43,814 nt of DNA from assembly GCA_030428745.1 (NCBI GenBank), contig JAUIEG010000001.1:1-43814 (forward strand), read 5' to 3'. Below are positions 16,010 to 23,728 of the stretch, piece after piece. Each line of letters begins with the position of its first letter. Positions within the stretch are counted from its first letter, which is position 1. This stretch comes from Alphaproteobacteria bacterium. Lineage in GTDB: Bacteria > Pseudomonadota > Alphaproteobacteria > Caulobacterales > Parvularculaceae. Under the pieces are notes generated by a model. It saw nothing but the letters and a program-made list of their open reading frames with translations. It was not told where the DNA came from and searched no databases. Made by a program: the position numbers and the translations under genes.

Positions 16010-17374
16010 GTGCCGATCTTTTCAACGCGCTCTACGGAAGACGGCTTACTCCGCGTAAGGCGCCACCTCACCCAAGATAATTACAAGAGCATCATCAGGA
16101 AACTCACCAAGGGCGGAAATGCTGCGATTGCGACAGAGTGGGAAATAGCGCTTCTGGATGCCTTCGACAGGTTTGGGGAATTGCGTTACGAGCAAGCGCT
16201 CGAAGATGGCGCTTGCCCAGATCTTTTGTTTACGGACTCGTGGGCGGACGCGCCTGACTTCATCGCCGACATAAAAACTGTTTTTCAGGATGGCCTTGAA
16301 GCGGCTCGAACCGAAGACCTCTTTTTCCAAGAAGTGATACGCATCGCCGAAGCAGTTGGGATCGATCTCAAAGGCCTGTCTTTCCGCGTGGAAGAATGGG
16401 TCGAAGGCGAGGATGTGCGGCCAGCGATTCCGACTCGCGGAGAAATGCCGCTATACTTCAACGAAAAAGTCCGGCCCTGGCTGCGTCATTACAAGGCTGA
16501 AGGAGGACGAAGCTGGAGCCGTCAGTTTTGGGACAGGGACCAAGGCGTCAACTTTCATATTGCGTATGACGCAAATCAAGAATCATTTCCCTATCATTTC
16601 CCCCGCCCTCAAATGAAGAAACGTTATCAGGACCATGTCGTCTGGCGCGCCATGAGCGCAGCGCGAAACCAGGTGAAAAATTCAAGTACTCACGTCAAAG
16701 GCATTATGCTCACGGATGGCGGGTGCAGTTACTTGCGGTCCGAGCCCCATGGCTGGAAGAGCTGGAACAGTGACTTATTCACGCGCTTTCTTAACCGATA
16801 TGAAGACATTCAATTTCTGGCAGTCTTCTCGACGCGCCGCCGCGACAGGCCATTGATCTTTAACCGCAGCGATTTCCCCAAAAACTGGGACGAAGTCACC
16901 GCCAAGGTTTTCGCATTAGACGAAACGTTTCAAGAGCGGATGCAAACGTTCTTTGACAAGGTATGCACAGAAATGCCGAGCGTTGCTTTACACCCCTCCG
17001 CCGCTGAGCGGAACTCGCGGCCGAGCTGGTTCTGGTCAGCTCGAATGGACCATATTGGAGACGTTTTACAGGGCTGGTCGAAAGTCGGCTGGGAGGAACA
17101 ACGACTTTCAGCGAAGGCTCTGCGAGGCTTTCTGCTTGGAGAGCTGCCAAGAGAAGCCCTCTTCGACCGCAACAGCGGCGATCCTTTCGCCGCACTGTCA
17201 CGCGAGGGAAAGAGGCTAGAACATGTTCATCTCGTGAAACGTCCTGATCAGGACGATGATATTGTGAAGTTCGTGTGGGCCAATCAAAGAACCGATCTCG
17301 GCGCAGGCAGCATTTGCCAAAAGAATGCTGAACGCCTCATTCAAAAAGTGATTCCCAAGGACACGGCTGAATAG
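16010..17374 (+). CDS. Unrecognised 454-aa protein with PD-(D/E)XK-like pattern
   Basis: I do not recognise this family. Near the N-terminus the order Glu45 (ATEWEIALLDAF), Pro70-Asp71 (GACPDLLF) and Asp87-Ile-Lys89 (DFIADIKTV) follows the E...PD...(D/E)-x-K spacing of the restriction-endonuclease-like nuclease fold, with hydrophobic strands around each. The rest is rich in aromatic residues and Arg (RSWSRQFWDRDQGVNFHIA, PSWFWSARMDHIGDV) with no membrane segment or signal peptide. The start is GTG 16010 with AGGAGG at 16000-16005. It is a single gene with its own leader, placed between the mobilization operon and the maintenance block, a common place for defence cargo. Nuclease activity is inference from pattern alone. 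Confidence 0.75.
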   Translation: MPIFSTRSTEDGLLRVRRHLTQDNYKSIIRKLTKGGNAAIATEWEIALLDAFDRFGELRYEQALEDGACPDLLFTDSWADAPDFIADIKTVFQDGLEAARTEDLFFQEVIRIAEAVGIDLKGLSFRVEEWVEGEDVRPAIPTRGEMPLYFNEKVRPWLRHYKAEGGRSWSRQFWDRDQGVNFHIAYDANQESFPYHFPRPQMKKRYQDHVVWRAMSAARNQVKNSSTHVKGIMLTDGGCSYLRSEPHGWKSWNSDLFTRFLNRYEDIQFLAVFSTRRRDRPLIFNRSDFPKNWDEVTAKVFALDETFQERMQTFFDKVCTEMPSVALHPSAAERNSRPSWFWSARMDHIGDVLQGWSKVGWEEQRLSAKALRGFLLGELPREALFDRNSGDPFAALSREGKRLEHVHLVKRPDQDDDIVKFVWANQRTDLGAGSICQKNAERLIQKVIPKDTAE

Positions 17375-17483
17375 CGCATTTATTCATGAGGGGACGCTGG
17401 CTCTCTGCTGCGCTTCCCAACACTAGCATGCGAGGCCCCGCGCGATCTCTCGCGCGGGAGCTAGATAGCGCTAAACGACGTAA

Positions 17484-17828
17484 TCAGTTTTGCGGATTCC
17501 AGAGAATGGCGAGCACGCGCTCGTCCTCCTGTCCGGCGGCGCGGGCGAGGTTCGCGAAAACGCGTTTCTCGCCAATGGCCGGATGAGCGAAGGTGAGCGA
17601 GACATAAGGTTTGCCGGAATTTTTCCCGACGCGATTCCAGCCGCCGCCGATCTCGTTGCCCCTACGTCCGCTTGAATTGGCGGCGTAGATGCGGAAATCG
17701 GGCTGGCGCTCGTTGTCCTTCGCCTCATTAGGAACGATGGTGATCTTGGTGTTCAAGGTCATCATCGCCAACGTGCCTTCAAAGCCGCCATTCTCGCGCT
17801 TCGTTACGGTTCCAAGTGATTGAGCCAT
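17484..17828 (-). CDS. DUF736 family protein
   Basis: A 114-aa protein of the DUF736 family, found repeatedly in alphaproteobacterial plasmids and integrative elements and of unknown function. Typical features are the N-terminal IGTVTK-like stretch (here LGTVTKRENGGFEGTL), NTKITIVPN, PDFRIYAA and the C-terminal KPYVSLTFAHPAIGEKRVFA. It is soluble and beta-rich, without signal or membrane segments. It lies downstream of, and co-directional with, the ParB-like and ArdC genes, separated from them by 420 bp containing dyad sequences. Confidence 0.88.
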   Translation of the reverse strand: MAQSLGTVTKRENGGFEGTLAMMTLNTKITIVPNEAKDNERQPDFRIYAANSSGRRGNEIGGGWNRVGKNSGKPYVSLTFAHPAIGEKRVFANLARAAGQEDERVLAILWNPQN

Positions 17829-17977
17829 CTTTTCGTCTCCTTATCGCTTGGCCGGAGAACCATTCCCCGGCCTGACGCGAAACGATGAGAACGGCGCGCC
17901 GGGCCGCCTGAATCCGTGAGGGCCGAAGCCCAGCGGAGGACCGGCGGGGGCGGATTTTTTGTTTCGCGATGAATGGC

Positions 17978-17995
17978 GTCGGACAATTGTCCGAC
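17978..17995. promoter_or_regulatory. Perfect 18-bp palindrome
   Basis: GTCGGACAATTGTCCGAC is its own reverse complement. It lies 150 bp upstream of the DUF736 start and 255 bp past the end of the ParB-like gene. It is a candidate binding site for a dimeric protein; no known consensus is matched. Confidence 0.45.
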
Positions 17996-18174
17996 CCAGA
18001 GGAAAAAATCCGGCAACGCCGGTTTCGGGCGGGCCGGTCGTCGTTCAGTTTCGCTTGGATAAAGGCCGGGAATGGTTGTCGTCGCTCAAGCGAAATCGAG
18101 AGAGACGAATGGCGTTCTGAGCGCCGGAACTGAAACACGCGAATTAAATGCGGCGCTGATTGAAGGCGTGATTT

Positions 18175-18191
18175 TGATATTCTGAATATCA
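18175..18191. promoter_or_regulatory. AT-rich dyad (possible operator)
   Basis: TGATATTC at 18175-18182 and GAATATCA at 18184-18191 are perfect inverted arms around one T. The site lies just downstream of the ParB-like stop on the minus strand and upstream of the DUF736 gene. Confidence 0.4.
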
Positions 18192-18250
18192 CGGCCATAG
18201 GTTCTAAAATGACGAGGCGAAGCGCGAAATGCGCTCCGCCCCGTGATTAT

Positions 18251-19945
18251 CTACTCCGCAAAAAGCGGCGCGATTTTCTCGGCGCGTTTGACTGCGCCGG
18301 GTTTTCCGGCGTCGCCATAGGACAGCGCCGGAAACTGCAGCCAGCGCGGGCGCCAGTTCGGCGTTTTTTCGCGCCCGTTCCGGCCGTCGAGGCAGTCGCG
18401 AATGATCGCTTTCTGGGCTTTCGCAGCAGCGTCGCGGTTCGCCTTTGCAACGCTGTCGCCCGCAATGTCGGCGAGCATGGCGTTGGTCATGTTTTTGTCG
18501 CGCAAAAGCTCGAAAAACGCGTCATCCGGCGTCATCCAGTCGGCGATATCGATAGGCACAAAGCGCGCGAGACAGTCCACCGCCTCATGACCGGCTGCGA
18601 TGATTTCCGCCGTGACGAAAGTCAGAATACGGGCGATGTCTGCGTCCGAAAGCGTCATCATTTTCGCGAAAATCGACGCCAGATGCCAGCCGTCTTCATT
18701 GCCGCCGGTGATAGAGGGCGGCTCGTCAAGATCGAGCAATTTGCCGATTTCGGCGCGCTCTTTCTCAAATGCTTTTTGCCCTTTCGACGCCGCAACGCTC
18801 GCCGCCGTTTCCTCTTTCCGCGTCGCCTGTCTGTCGGGCTGGCAGCGAATATTCGGCGCGCCTGAGATCAGATGCGCCGCCAGCAAACGCAGCGCAATGC
18901 GAGAGTGTTTCAAGAGCACGGCGCGCGCGGCGGCGTGGCGGTGAAGATCTACATAATTCTCCAAGGGCGCTGAGCATTCGGGCCGTTCGGCGCGCGCTTT
19001 TTCTTTCGCCGCGTGGGTTTTCCGCCGGGGCGCGTAGCCCTTGATGAACGCCACTTCGCCGGAATGGCGCACTTCGACGAACACTTCCCCGCCTTGCTTT
19101 TTGGCGAGTTGATCGTACTCCCATGAATGGAAAAACTCTCCGCGCGGCAGGACCGTCACCTTGGTCCAACCGCTTGAAATCAGCTTCTCGCGCTGGGCTT
19201 CAATCGCCGCTTCCTGACGCGCCCAGAACTTCTCGGCGTCAGCGAAAACCGAACGCTCGCCGAACAAATCCTCGAAGATGTCGCCGTCATAATCGTCAAG
19301 AGAAAACAGCGCGGCGCCGGTTTCGATCTCGCCGCCGCCCAAGAGCCAGCGCTTTAACGCAGACCCGCGCGGCGCGCGCATGTCCGCCGATTTGAACATT
19401 TCGAACCATTCGCGCTGTTTCGATTCGCTGGCGAGGGTGAGCGCGGTGATGCTGGCCCCATCGATGTCGTCTTGGGCGTAGGCCTTGCGGATGCCGGGAA
19501 TGAGGCTCGCCAAGGCGAGGCGGCGCTTCACGGTGAGTTCCGTCACCCCGAATATGCGGGCGATTTCTTCAACGCTCTTGCCTTTGTCGTTCAATTTTTT
19601 GAACGCCTCGAATTCCTGCATTTCGTCGGGTTCGAGCCGCGCGGTGTTTTCAAGAATCGAGGCCTCCACGGCGGCGGCGTCATCGCCTTCGGCAAGCACC
19701 CGGCAGGGCAGATCACGCGCCTCGCCGGTCTCGATTGCGATTGCTTTCGAGGCCAGAAATCGCCGCCGTCCCGCGACGATTTCGAAATGGTTTTCTTTGC
19801 CGTTTGGACGCACGAGCAGCGGCACCAATACGCCGCGTTCGCGGATCGACGGCAATATATCGTCGAGATATGGCTTTTTGCGCGACGCCCTCATATTGAG
19901 CGCCGAAACCTCCAATCGGTCGAGCGGGATTGTTTGCAGTTCCAT
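18251..19945 (-). CDS. ParB/RepB-like DNA-binding protein
   Basis: A 564-aa protein with an N-terminal ParB/sulfiredoxin-type domain: the strand IPLDRLEVSALNMR, the box FEIVAGRRRFLASKAI near residue 60, and ENTARLEPDEMQEFEAF near residue 115. A helix-turn-helix follows at about 140-170 (KSVEEIARIFGVTELTVKRR). The long C-terminal 370 residues lack resemblance to chromosomal ParB, which is about 300 aa, and match the extended ParB-like proteins of plasmids and integrative elements. A role in segregation, maintenance or transcription control of the element is likely. No ParA gene is adjacent. It is co-directional with the small ORF and the ArdC gene upstream, 3 bp after the former. Confidence 0.85.
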   Translation of the reverse strand: MELQTIPLDRLEVSALNMRASRKKPYLDDILPSIRERGVLVPLLVRPNGKENHFEIVAGRRRFLASKAIAIETGEARDLPCRVLAEGDDAAAVEASILENTARLEPDEMQEFEAFKKLNDKGKSVEEIARIFGVTELTVKRRLALASLIPGIRKAYAQDDIDGASITALTLASESKQREWFEMFKSADMRAPRGSALKRWLLGGGEIETGAALFSLDDYDGDIFEDLFGERSVFADAEKFWARQEAAIEAQREKLISSGWTKVTVLPRGEFFHSWEYDQLAKKQGGEVFVEVRHSGEVAFIKGYAPRRKTHAAKEKARAERPECSAPLENYVDLHRHAAARAVLLKHSRIALRLLAAHLISGAPNIRCQPDRQATRKEETAASVAASKGQKAFEKERAEIGKLLDLDEPPSITGGNEDGWHLASIFAKMMTLSDADIARILTFVTAEIIAAGHEAVDCLARFVPIDIADWMTPDDAFFELLRDKNMTNAMLADIAGDSVAKANRDAAAKAQKAIIRDCLDGRNGREKTPNWRPRWLQFPALSYGDAGKPGAVKRAEKIAPLFAE

Positions 19946-19948
19946 CCT

Positions 19949-20212
19949 TCATTCTCCTGTTGCTGATGGTTTGGATTGAGACGGCGCCATTTGGTCGAGA
20001 CGGCGCAATTCATCGACAAGGTCGATCTGGCGGCGGGATTCCAAGTCAAAGAGTCCCATGTCGCAGCTTTTTTGCGCGGCGCGCGGCGCCATGGGCGCCG
20101 CCGCCAATACGCTAAGCCGGTCGCGCAAAGTGATCGGCGCGACGCCGCGCATTAGCGTTTGCGACCCCGCGTCCGTTTCCTCGGCTTCCGGCTTTTCGCT
20201 ATGCGCGCTCAT
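19949..20212 (-). CDS. Small hypothetical protein between ardC and the ParB-like gene
   Basis: An 87-aa hydrophilic protein with no recognised domain. It starts 4 bp inside the end of the ArdC gene (ATGA-type overlap at 20209-20212) and stops 3 bp before the ParB-like start, so gene packing strongly supports its reality. The middle (MRGVAPITLRDRLSVLAAAP) and the helix ESRRQIDLVDELRRLDQMA are its only notable features. Confidence 0.6.
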   Translation of the reverse strand: MSAHSEKPEAEETDAGSQTLMRGVAPITLRDRLSVLAAAPMAPRAAQKSCDMGLFDLESRRQIDLVDELRRLDQMAPSQSKPSATGE

Positions 20213-21234
20213 GCTGCGCGCTTCATCGCAGAGGCGTCAGTGTCCGGCGCCGGATTTTCAAAGGCCAGAATAAAATCCGCCGCTTTGGAGGCGAGCGACG
20301 CCGCGTTGAAAATCGCGCGGTTGTCCTCTTTCAGAACCTCAAGCCATGCGCCCAGATAATCCGCATGGCGCACAGTCGGCGCGATGGAAAGCGAGGCGCA
20401 GACGAAGGCCGAGCTAAGTTCGGCGACCAGTTCCTCGCGGGCGTAAGCGTGGCTTCCGTAGCGGCCCTTGAATTCGCGACCCAAACGCGAGGCGTGGCCG
20501 GTCCAGTGTCCAAGCTCGTGAAAGCAAGTGCGGTAATAATTGATCTGTTCGTAAAAAGCGGGTTGCGGCGGGACGCGGATGAAATCCTGTGACGGCACAT
20601 AAAACGCCTTGTCGCCGCCGATCCGGAAATCGGCGCCGGTCGCATTGATGAGGTTTTCCGCGCGCGGGATCGCATCGCATTCCGGCAGGGGCTTGGCGTC
20701 CGCCGTCAGTTCCGGCGGCAGGCCTTCGCATTGCGCGGCGTTAAAGACGGTGTAGCGTTTGAGGAATGGCACGAAAGCGGCGTCGCCGCCCTCTTTTTCG
20801 ACTCTAGCCTGCTCGTCTTTCGGGATAAATTTGTCGGCGTAAACGACCATTGAGCCGCGCTCGCCCTTCATCACCGAACCGCCCAAGGTTTTCGCCTGCA
20901 GATAAGTCAGCCATGTCTGGCCGGAAAAGCCGTTTTCGATGGCGGCGCCCCAGAGAAGAAGAATGTTGATCCCGGAATAGGCGCGGCCTGTCTGTGCATT
21001 CTTCGGCAAGCCTGCGGCAATCGTCGCGGCTTCACCTCTTGCGGCCCAAGGCTGCGCCCATGGAAAGCGTCCGGCTTCCAGTTCCTTCACGATCTTCGTT
21101 GTGACTTCGGTATAAAGATCGGCGCCCGGCTTTCTCTTGCCGGAACGCCCGCGCGGCTTCGCGCCCGTGTTCGTCGCGTTCTTTCGCTGGACGGCGCGGC
21201 TGGGCGCGTCGGTTGCGGTTTCAAGTGATGTCAT
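20209..21234 (-). CDS. ardC: ArdC-type antirestriction protein with zincin domain
   Basis: A 341-aa ArdC family protein. The N-terminal ssDNA-binding-like domain covers about residues 35-165 (ADLYTEVTTKIVKELEAGRF, KNAQTGRAYSGINILLLW, TYLQAKTLGGSVMKGE). The C-terminal metallopeptidase domain has the zinc motif HELGH at 239-243 and a downstream glutamate in AREELVAEL (about 268-272). ArdC proteins protect incoming single-stranded DNA from host restriction during conjugation. The start at 21234 is chosen because AAGGAG lies about 9 nt upstream and the family begins there; the open frame continues 82 codons further with low-complexity Arg/Pro sequence. It heads the minus-strand maintenance operon. 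Confidence 0.9.
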   Translation of the reverse strand: MTSLETATDAPSRAVQRKNATNTGAKPRGRSGKRKPGADLYTEVTTKIVKELEAGRFPWAQPWAARGEAATIAAGLPKNAQTGRAYSGINILLLWGAAIENGFSGQTWLTYLQAKTLGGSVMKGERGSMVVYADKFIPKDEQARVEKEGGDAAFVPFLKRYTVFNAAQCEGLPPELTADAKPLPECDAIPRAENLINATGADFRIGGDKAFYVPSQDFIRVPPQPAFYEQINYYRTCFHELGHWTGHASRLGREFKGRYGSHAYAREELVAELSSAFVCASLSIAPTVRHADYLGAWLEVLKEDNRAIFNAASLASKAADFILAFENPAPDTDASAMKRAA

Positions 21235-21836
21235 GGCTGCTCGCTCCTTGCCTTTCCGCCCGCAAATTCCCCCGGGACGGCGGGGGCGGCGGAAACGGGG
21301 CGAGCATGAGCGCCGGGCATCGGAGGCCGGGGCGCAACTGGTTTGGTAGGATGAGAAAAGCAATCGAGACGGATAATGTGCCAAAGCGGTTGCGGCGCGG
21401 CCGCCCGGCGCTATTCGCCCCGTCTTCCGTTCCGCCGCCCCCGCTGTCCCGAGGGGAATGACCAACAAGCCGCGGGGCAAAGCCCTGCGCCCTTATCCCG
21501 CGCGCAGCGCGGGCCTGCGGCAGGGATCGTCACCGGCACGGCGAAGACGACGAATTCACCTTTTGAATTTGTCGGCTTCGGGCCGCCAATCACGCGTGAT
21601 TGGCGCGCCTAGAGCCCGGCGCCGCAAAGCGGCGGCCGCCTGAACACTTAGAATGCCCACGAAACCCGACGCCCCCGGCGTTCAGTTCACATATTTTCCG
21701 AAGATCAGCTCGGACAGATGGGTCTGTAGCGTAAGCGCGAGTGCCCCCCCATACGAAAACAGGCGCCTGCGCCTTCCCGTCGCTTGCGTGACAATCCCGG
21801 CAACCCTAGTCGCTGAATATGTCAATTTCTCAAAAT
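21235..21836. other. Long intergenic region between ardC and abiEi
   Basis: About 600 bp of mostly GC-rich sequence. I see no supported gene: short open frames here are Arg/Pro/Ala-rich and lack ribosome sites. It contains the leftward ardC promoter region and a perfect 22-bp palindrome (21584-21605). The right end becomes AT-rich at the AbiE promoter. Confidence 0.45.
21584..21605. promoter_or_regulatory. Perfect 22-bp palindrome
   Basis: The arms CGCCAATCACG and CGTGATTGGCG meet without a spacer, giving a perfect 22-bp self-complementary sequence 350 bp upstream of the ardC start. It is a strong candidate for a dimer-binding site (operator or ParB-like site). No known consensus is matched. 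Confidence 0.5.
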
Positions 21837-21857
21837 TTGCGGCGATGAACGCCGTAA
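21837..21857. promoter_or_regulatory. AbiE operator half 1 (imperfect inverted repeat)
   Basis: TTGCGGCG at 21837-21844 and CGCCGTAA at 21850-21857 form arms with one mismatch, just upstream of the -35 box of the abiE promoter. The half-site TTTGCGGCGAT recurs in the second repeat at 21910. AbiEi antitoxins are known to bind paired inverted repeats in their promoters. Confidence 0.65.
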
Positions 21858-21866
21858 TTTCAGTAC

Positions 21867-21895
21867 TTGTTAAACTCGTCGATATTTCATATATT
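21867..21895 (+). promoter_or_regulatory. Predicted abiE promoter
   Basis: TTGTTA at 21867-21872 and TATATT at 21890-21895 are separated by exactly 17 bp, a good sigma-70-type match, with transcription expected to start near 21902. The core promoter lies between the two inverted repeats. Confidence 0.6.
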
Positions 21896-21909
21896 TGAAA
21901 TTGTAGTAT

Positions 21910-21932
21910 TTTGCGGCGATCATCGCCGCAAA
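21910..21932. promoter_or_regulatory. AbiE operator half 2 (perfect inverted repeat)
   Basis: The 11-bp arms TTTGCGGCGAT (21910-21920) and ATCGCCGCAAA (21922-21932) surround a single C. The site sits just past the predicted transcription start and 19 bp before the abiEi ATG, so binding here would block transcription. Confidence 0.7.
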
Positions 21933-21951
21933 TAGACGAAAAGGCGCACAG

Positions 21952-22797
21952 ATGCCCCTCAACGCCGAACAGCGCACGCGACTGCGGGAAGACGCGCCTT
22001 TCGGGCTGTTCGTGACGAAGGAATGGCTGTCGGGCAAGGGCTACGCCCGGCACAGCATCGATAATCTGGTCAAATCCGGTCAGCTGATCTCGCTACGGCC
22101 GGGGATCTATATCCGGCCCGATACACAGCTTGGCTGGGAGGGCGTTGTCTGTTCCCTGCAGCGCATGGGCGGCGACCTTTCGGTCGGCGGGCTGACGGCG
22201 CTCGAACTTCATGGCCTTGGCCACTATCTCGTCCTGTCGGGAAAGCGGCGCGTCGTCCTTTTCGGCGCCGATCCCCTGCCCGCCTGGATCAATCATCTCG
22301 TCAAGGACGTCACGTTCGAGAAACGCAGTGAGGCGCGTCTCTTTGCGGCGAGCCCATACGCCGAGAATGATGATGATCGCGAAGACGCGCAGGAGCGGCG
22401 CCGGCGCAAAAGAAGCGATCCCGCCATGGCGGGACTCACCACCCTGCAAATCGCGGAGCATTTGCCGCCGCTGTCTTTGTCGACGCCGGAGCGCGCAATC
22501 CTCGAAGTGCTGTTCGACGTGCCCAACCGCGTATCATTCGAACATGCCGATCAGCTCATGCAGGGGCTTGCGACCCTGTCGCCGCGCCGGCTGGAAACCG
22601 TTCTTAACCTATGCGTCAATATCCGGGTGAAACGGCTTTTCTTCTGGCTCGCCGACCGCCATCAATTCCAGTGGCGCGCGTATCTTGATCCGAATGATTT
22701 CGACCTCGGCCGAGGCAATCGCGTGATCGCCAAGCCCGGCCGCCTCGATCCGACTTACGCCATCACTGTCCCTGAGAGTTTCGCAGATGACACTTAA
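21952..22797 (+). CDS. abiEi: AbiEi-family antitoxin / transcriptional repressor
   Basis: A 281-aa type IV toxin-antitoxin antitoxin. An N-terminal winged helix-turn-helix is visible in FVTKEWLSGKGYARHSIDNL, followed by SGQLISLRPGIYIRP, and the AbiEi core follows with VCSLQRMGGDLSVGGLTALE and HGLGHYLV. The C-terminal half has LSLSTPERAILEVLFDVPNR, typical of the family. A charged insert (NDDDREDAQERRRRKRSD) separates the halves. It counters the AbiEii toxin and represses the operon, consistent with the paired inverted repeats upstream. AAAGG lies about 8 nt before the ATG. It overlaps the toxin gene by 11 bp. Confidence 0.88.
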   Translation: MPLNAEQRTRLREDAPFGLFVTKEWLSGKGYARHSIDNLVKSGQLISLRPGIYIRPDTQLGWEGVVCSLQRMGGDLSVGGLTALELHGLGHYLVLSGKRRVVLFGADPLPAWINHLVKDVTFEKRSEARLFAASPYAENDDDREDAQERRRRKRSDPAMAGLTTLQIAEHLPPLSLSTPERAILEVLFDVPNRVSFEHADQLMQGLATLSPRRLETVLNLCVNIRVKRLFFWLADRHQFQWRAYLDPNDFDLGRGNRVIAKPGRLDPTYAITVPESFADDT

Positions 22798-23728
22798 GCG
22801 TCAGGCCTTCGAAGAGCAGGTTCGCCTTCTTGTGCGCGTGCTTCCCTATGTAGCGAGAGAGACTGATTTCGCGCTTAAAGGCGGCACGGCGATCAATTTC
22901 TTTCTTCGCGACATGCCGCGCCTGTCGGTTGATATTGATCTTGCTTATCTGCCGCTGGAGCCGAGGGAGACGGCGCTGCCGAAGATCAGTGCGGCGCTTC
23001 TCCGCATCGGCGAACAGCTTGTGGCGAGTTCTCCCGCCATCGCCACCATCGATCCGCCGGCCGTGCGGGAGAACGAGCTGCGGCTCCTCATCAGGGACGG
23101 CCGGACCCAGGTGAAACTTGAACTGTCCCCGGTTCTGCGCGGGACCGTATTCCCGCCGGAAAGGCGGATTATTGCTCCCGCTGTCGAAAGCGCGTTCGGC
23201 TATGTTGAGGTGCAGGTCCTGTCGCATGCGGACCTTTACGCCGGAAAGATTTGCGCCGCGCTCGACCGCCAGCATCCGCGTGACCTGTTCGACATTAAAA
23301 TCCTCTACGAAAACGAAGGGCTCACAGACGATCTGTCCCGCGCCTTCCTCGTCTACGCCGCCTGTTCCAACCGCCCCATTCATGAATTGCTGGCGCCAAA
23401 CGAAAAGGATATCGGCGAGGACTTCGTCCGGGAGTTCGCCGGCATGACTGCCGAACCGATCAATATCGATGCACTTCTATCCGCGCGAATACGGCTAATC
23501 GGCGACATTCAGGCGCGGCTCAATGGAAACGCCGCCGAATTCCTCATGACGCTGCAAGCGGCCGAGCCTGACTTCACGCTCATCGGCTTGCCGCACGCCG
23601 CGGAGCTACCGGCGATTAAATGGAAACTTTTGAACCTCAAAAAATTGATGATCGACAATCCGGACAAGCATCGCGCGCAAAGCGAACTTCTCAACAAACT
23701 GCTGAGCCAATCGAAGATCAATCAGTAA
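22787..23728 (+). CDS. abiEii: AbiEii-family nucleotidyltransferase toxin
   Basis: A 313-aa DUF1814/AbiEii nucleotidyltransferase, the toxin of an abortive-infection system that halts growth upon phage infection by modifying RNA targets. Motif I is KGGTAINFFLRDMPRLSVDI, with Gly32-Gly33-Thr34 and the metal ligands Asp49 and Asp51. Further conserved parts are VKLELSPVLRG (motif II region), LYAGKICAALDRQHPRDLFD and DIKILYENEGL (motifs III/IV). All catalytic residues appear intact. It is translated by overlap coupling to abiEi. Its 3' end overlaps the convergent CDF gene by 11 bp, so the two transcripts meet tail to tail. Confidence 0.9.
   Translation: MTLKRQAFEEQVRLLVRVLPYVARETDFALKGGTAINFFLRDMPRLSVDIDLAYLPLEPRETALPKISAALLRIGEQLVASSPAIATIDPPAVRENELRLLIRDGRTQVKLELSPVLRGTVFPPERRIIAPAVESAFGYVEVQVLSHADLYAGKICAALDRQHPRDLFDIKILYENEGLTDDLSRAFLVYAACSNRPIHELLAPNEKDIGEDFVREFAGMTAEPINIDALLSARIRLIGDIQARLNGNAAEFLMTLQAAEPDFTLIGLPHAAELPAIKWKLLNLKKLMIDNPDKHRAQSELLNKLLSQSKINQ

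Larger units (their letters stand above)
17829..18250. other. Intergenic region upstream of the DUF736 gene
   Basis: About 420 bp without a supported gene. It holds a perfect 18-bp palindrome (17978-17995), a CCGGC/GCCGG mini-hairpin near 18010-18022, and an AT-rich dyad at 18175-18191. These suggest a regulated promoter for the DUF736 gene and perhaps partition-type binding sites. Confidence 0.4.

Noticed and set aside
21235-21480. Upstream extension of the ardC frame by 82 codons
   Set aside because: The extension is Arg/Pro/Ala low-complexity, and a good ribosome site stands before ATG 21234.
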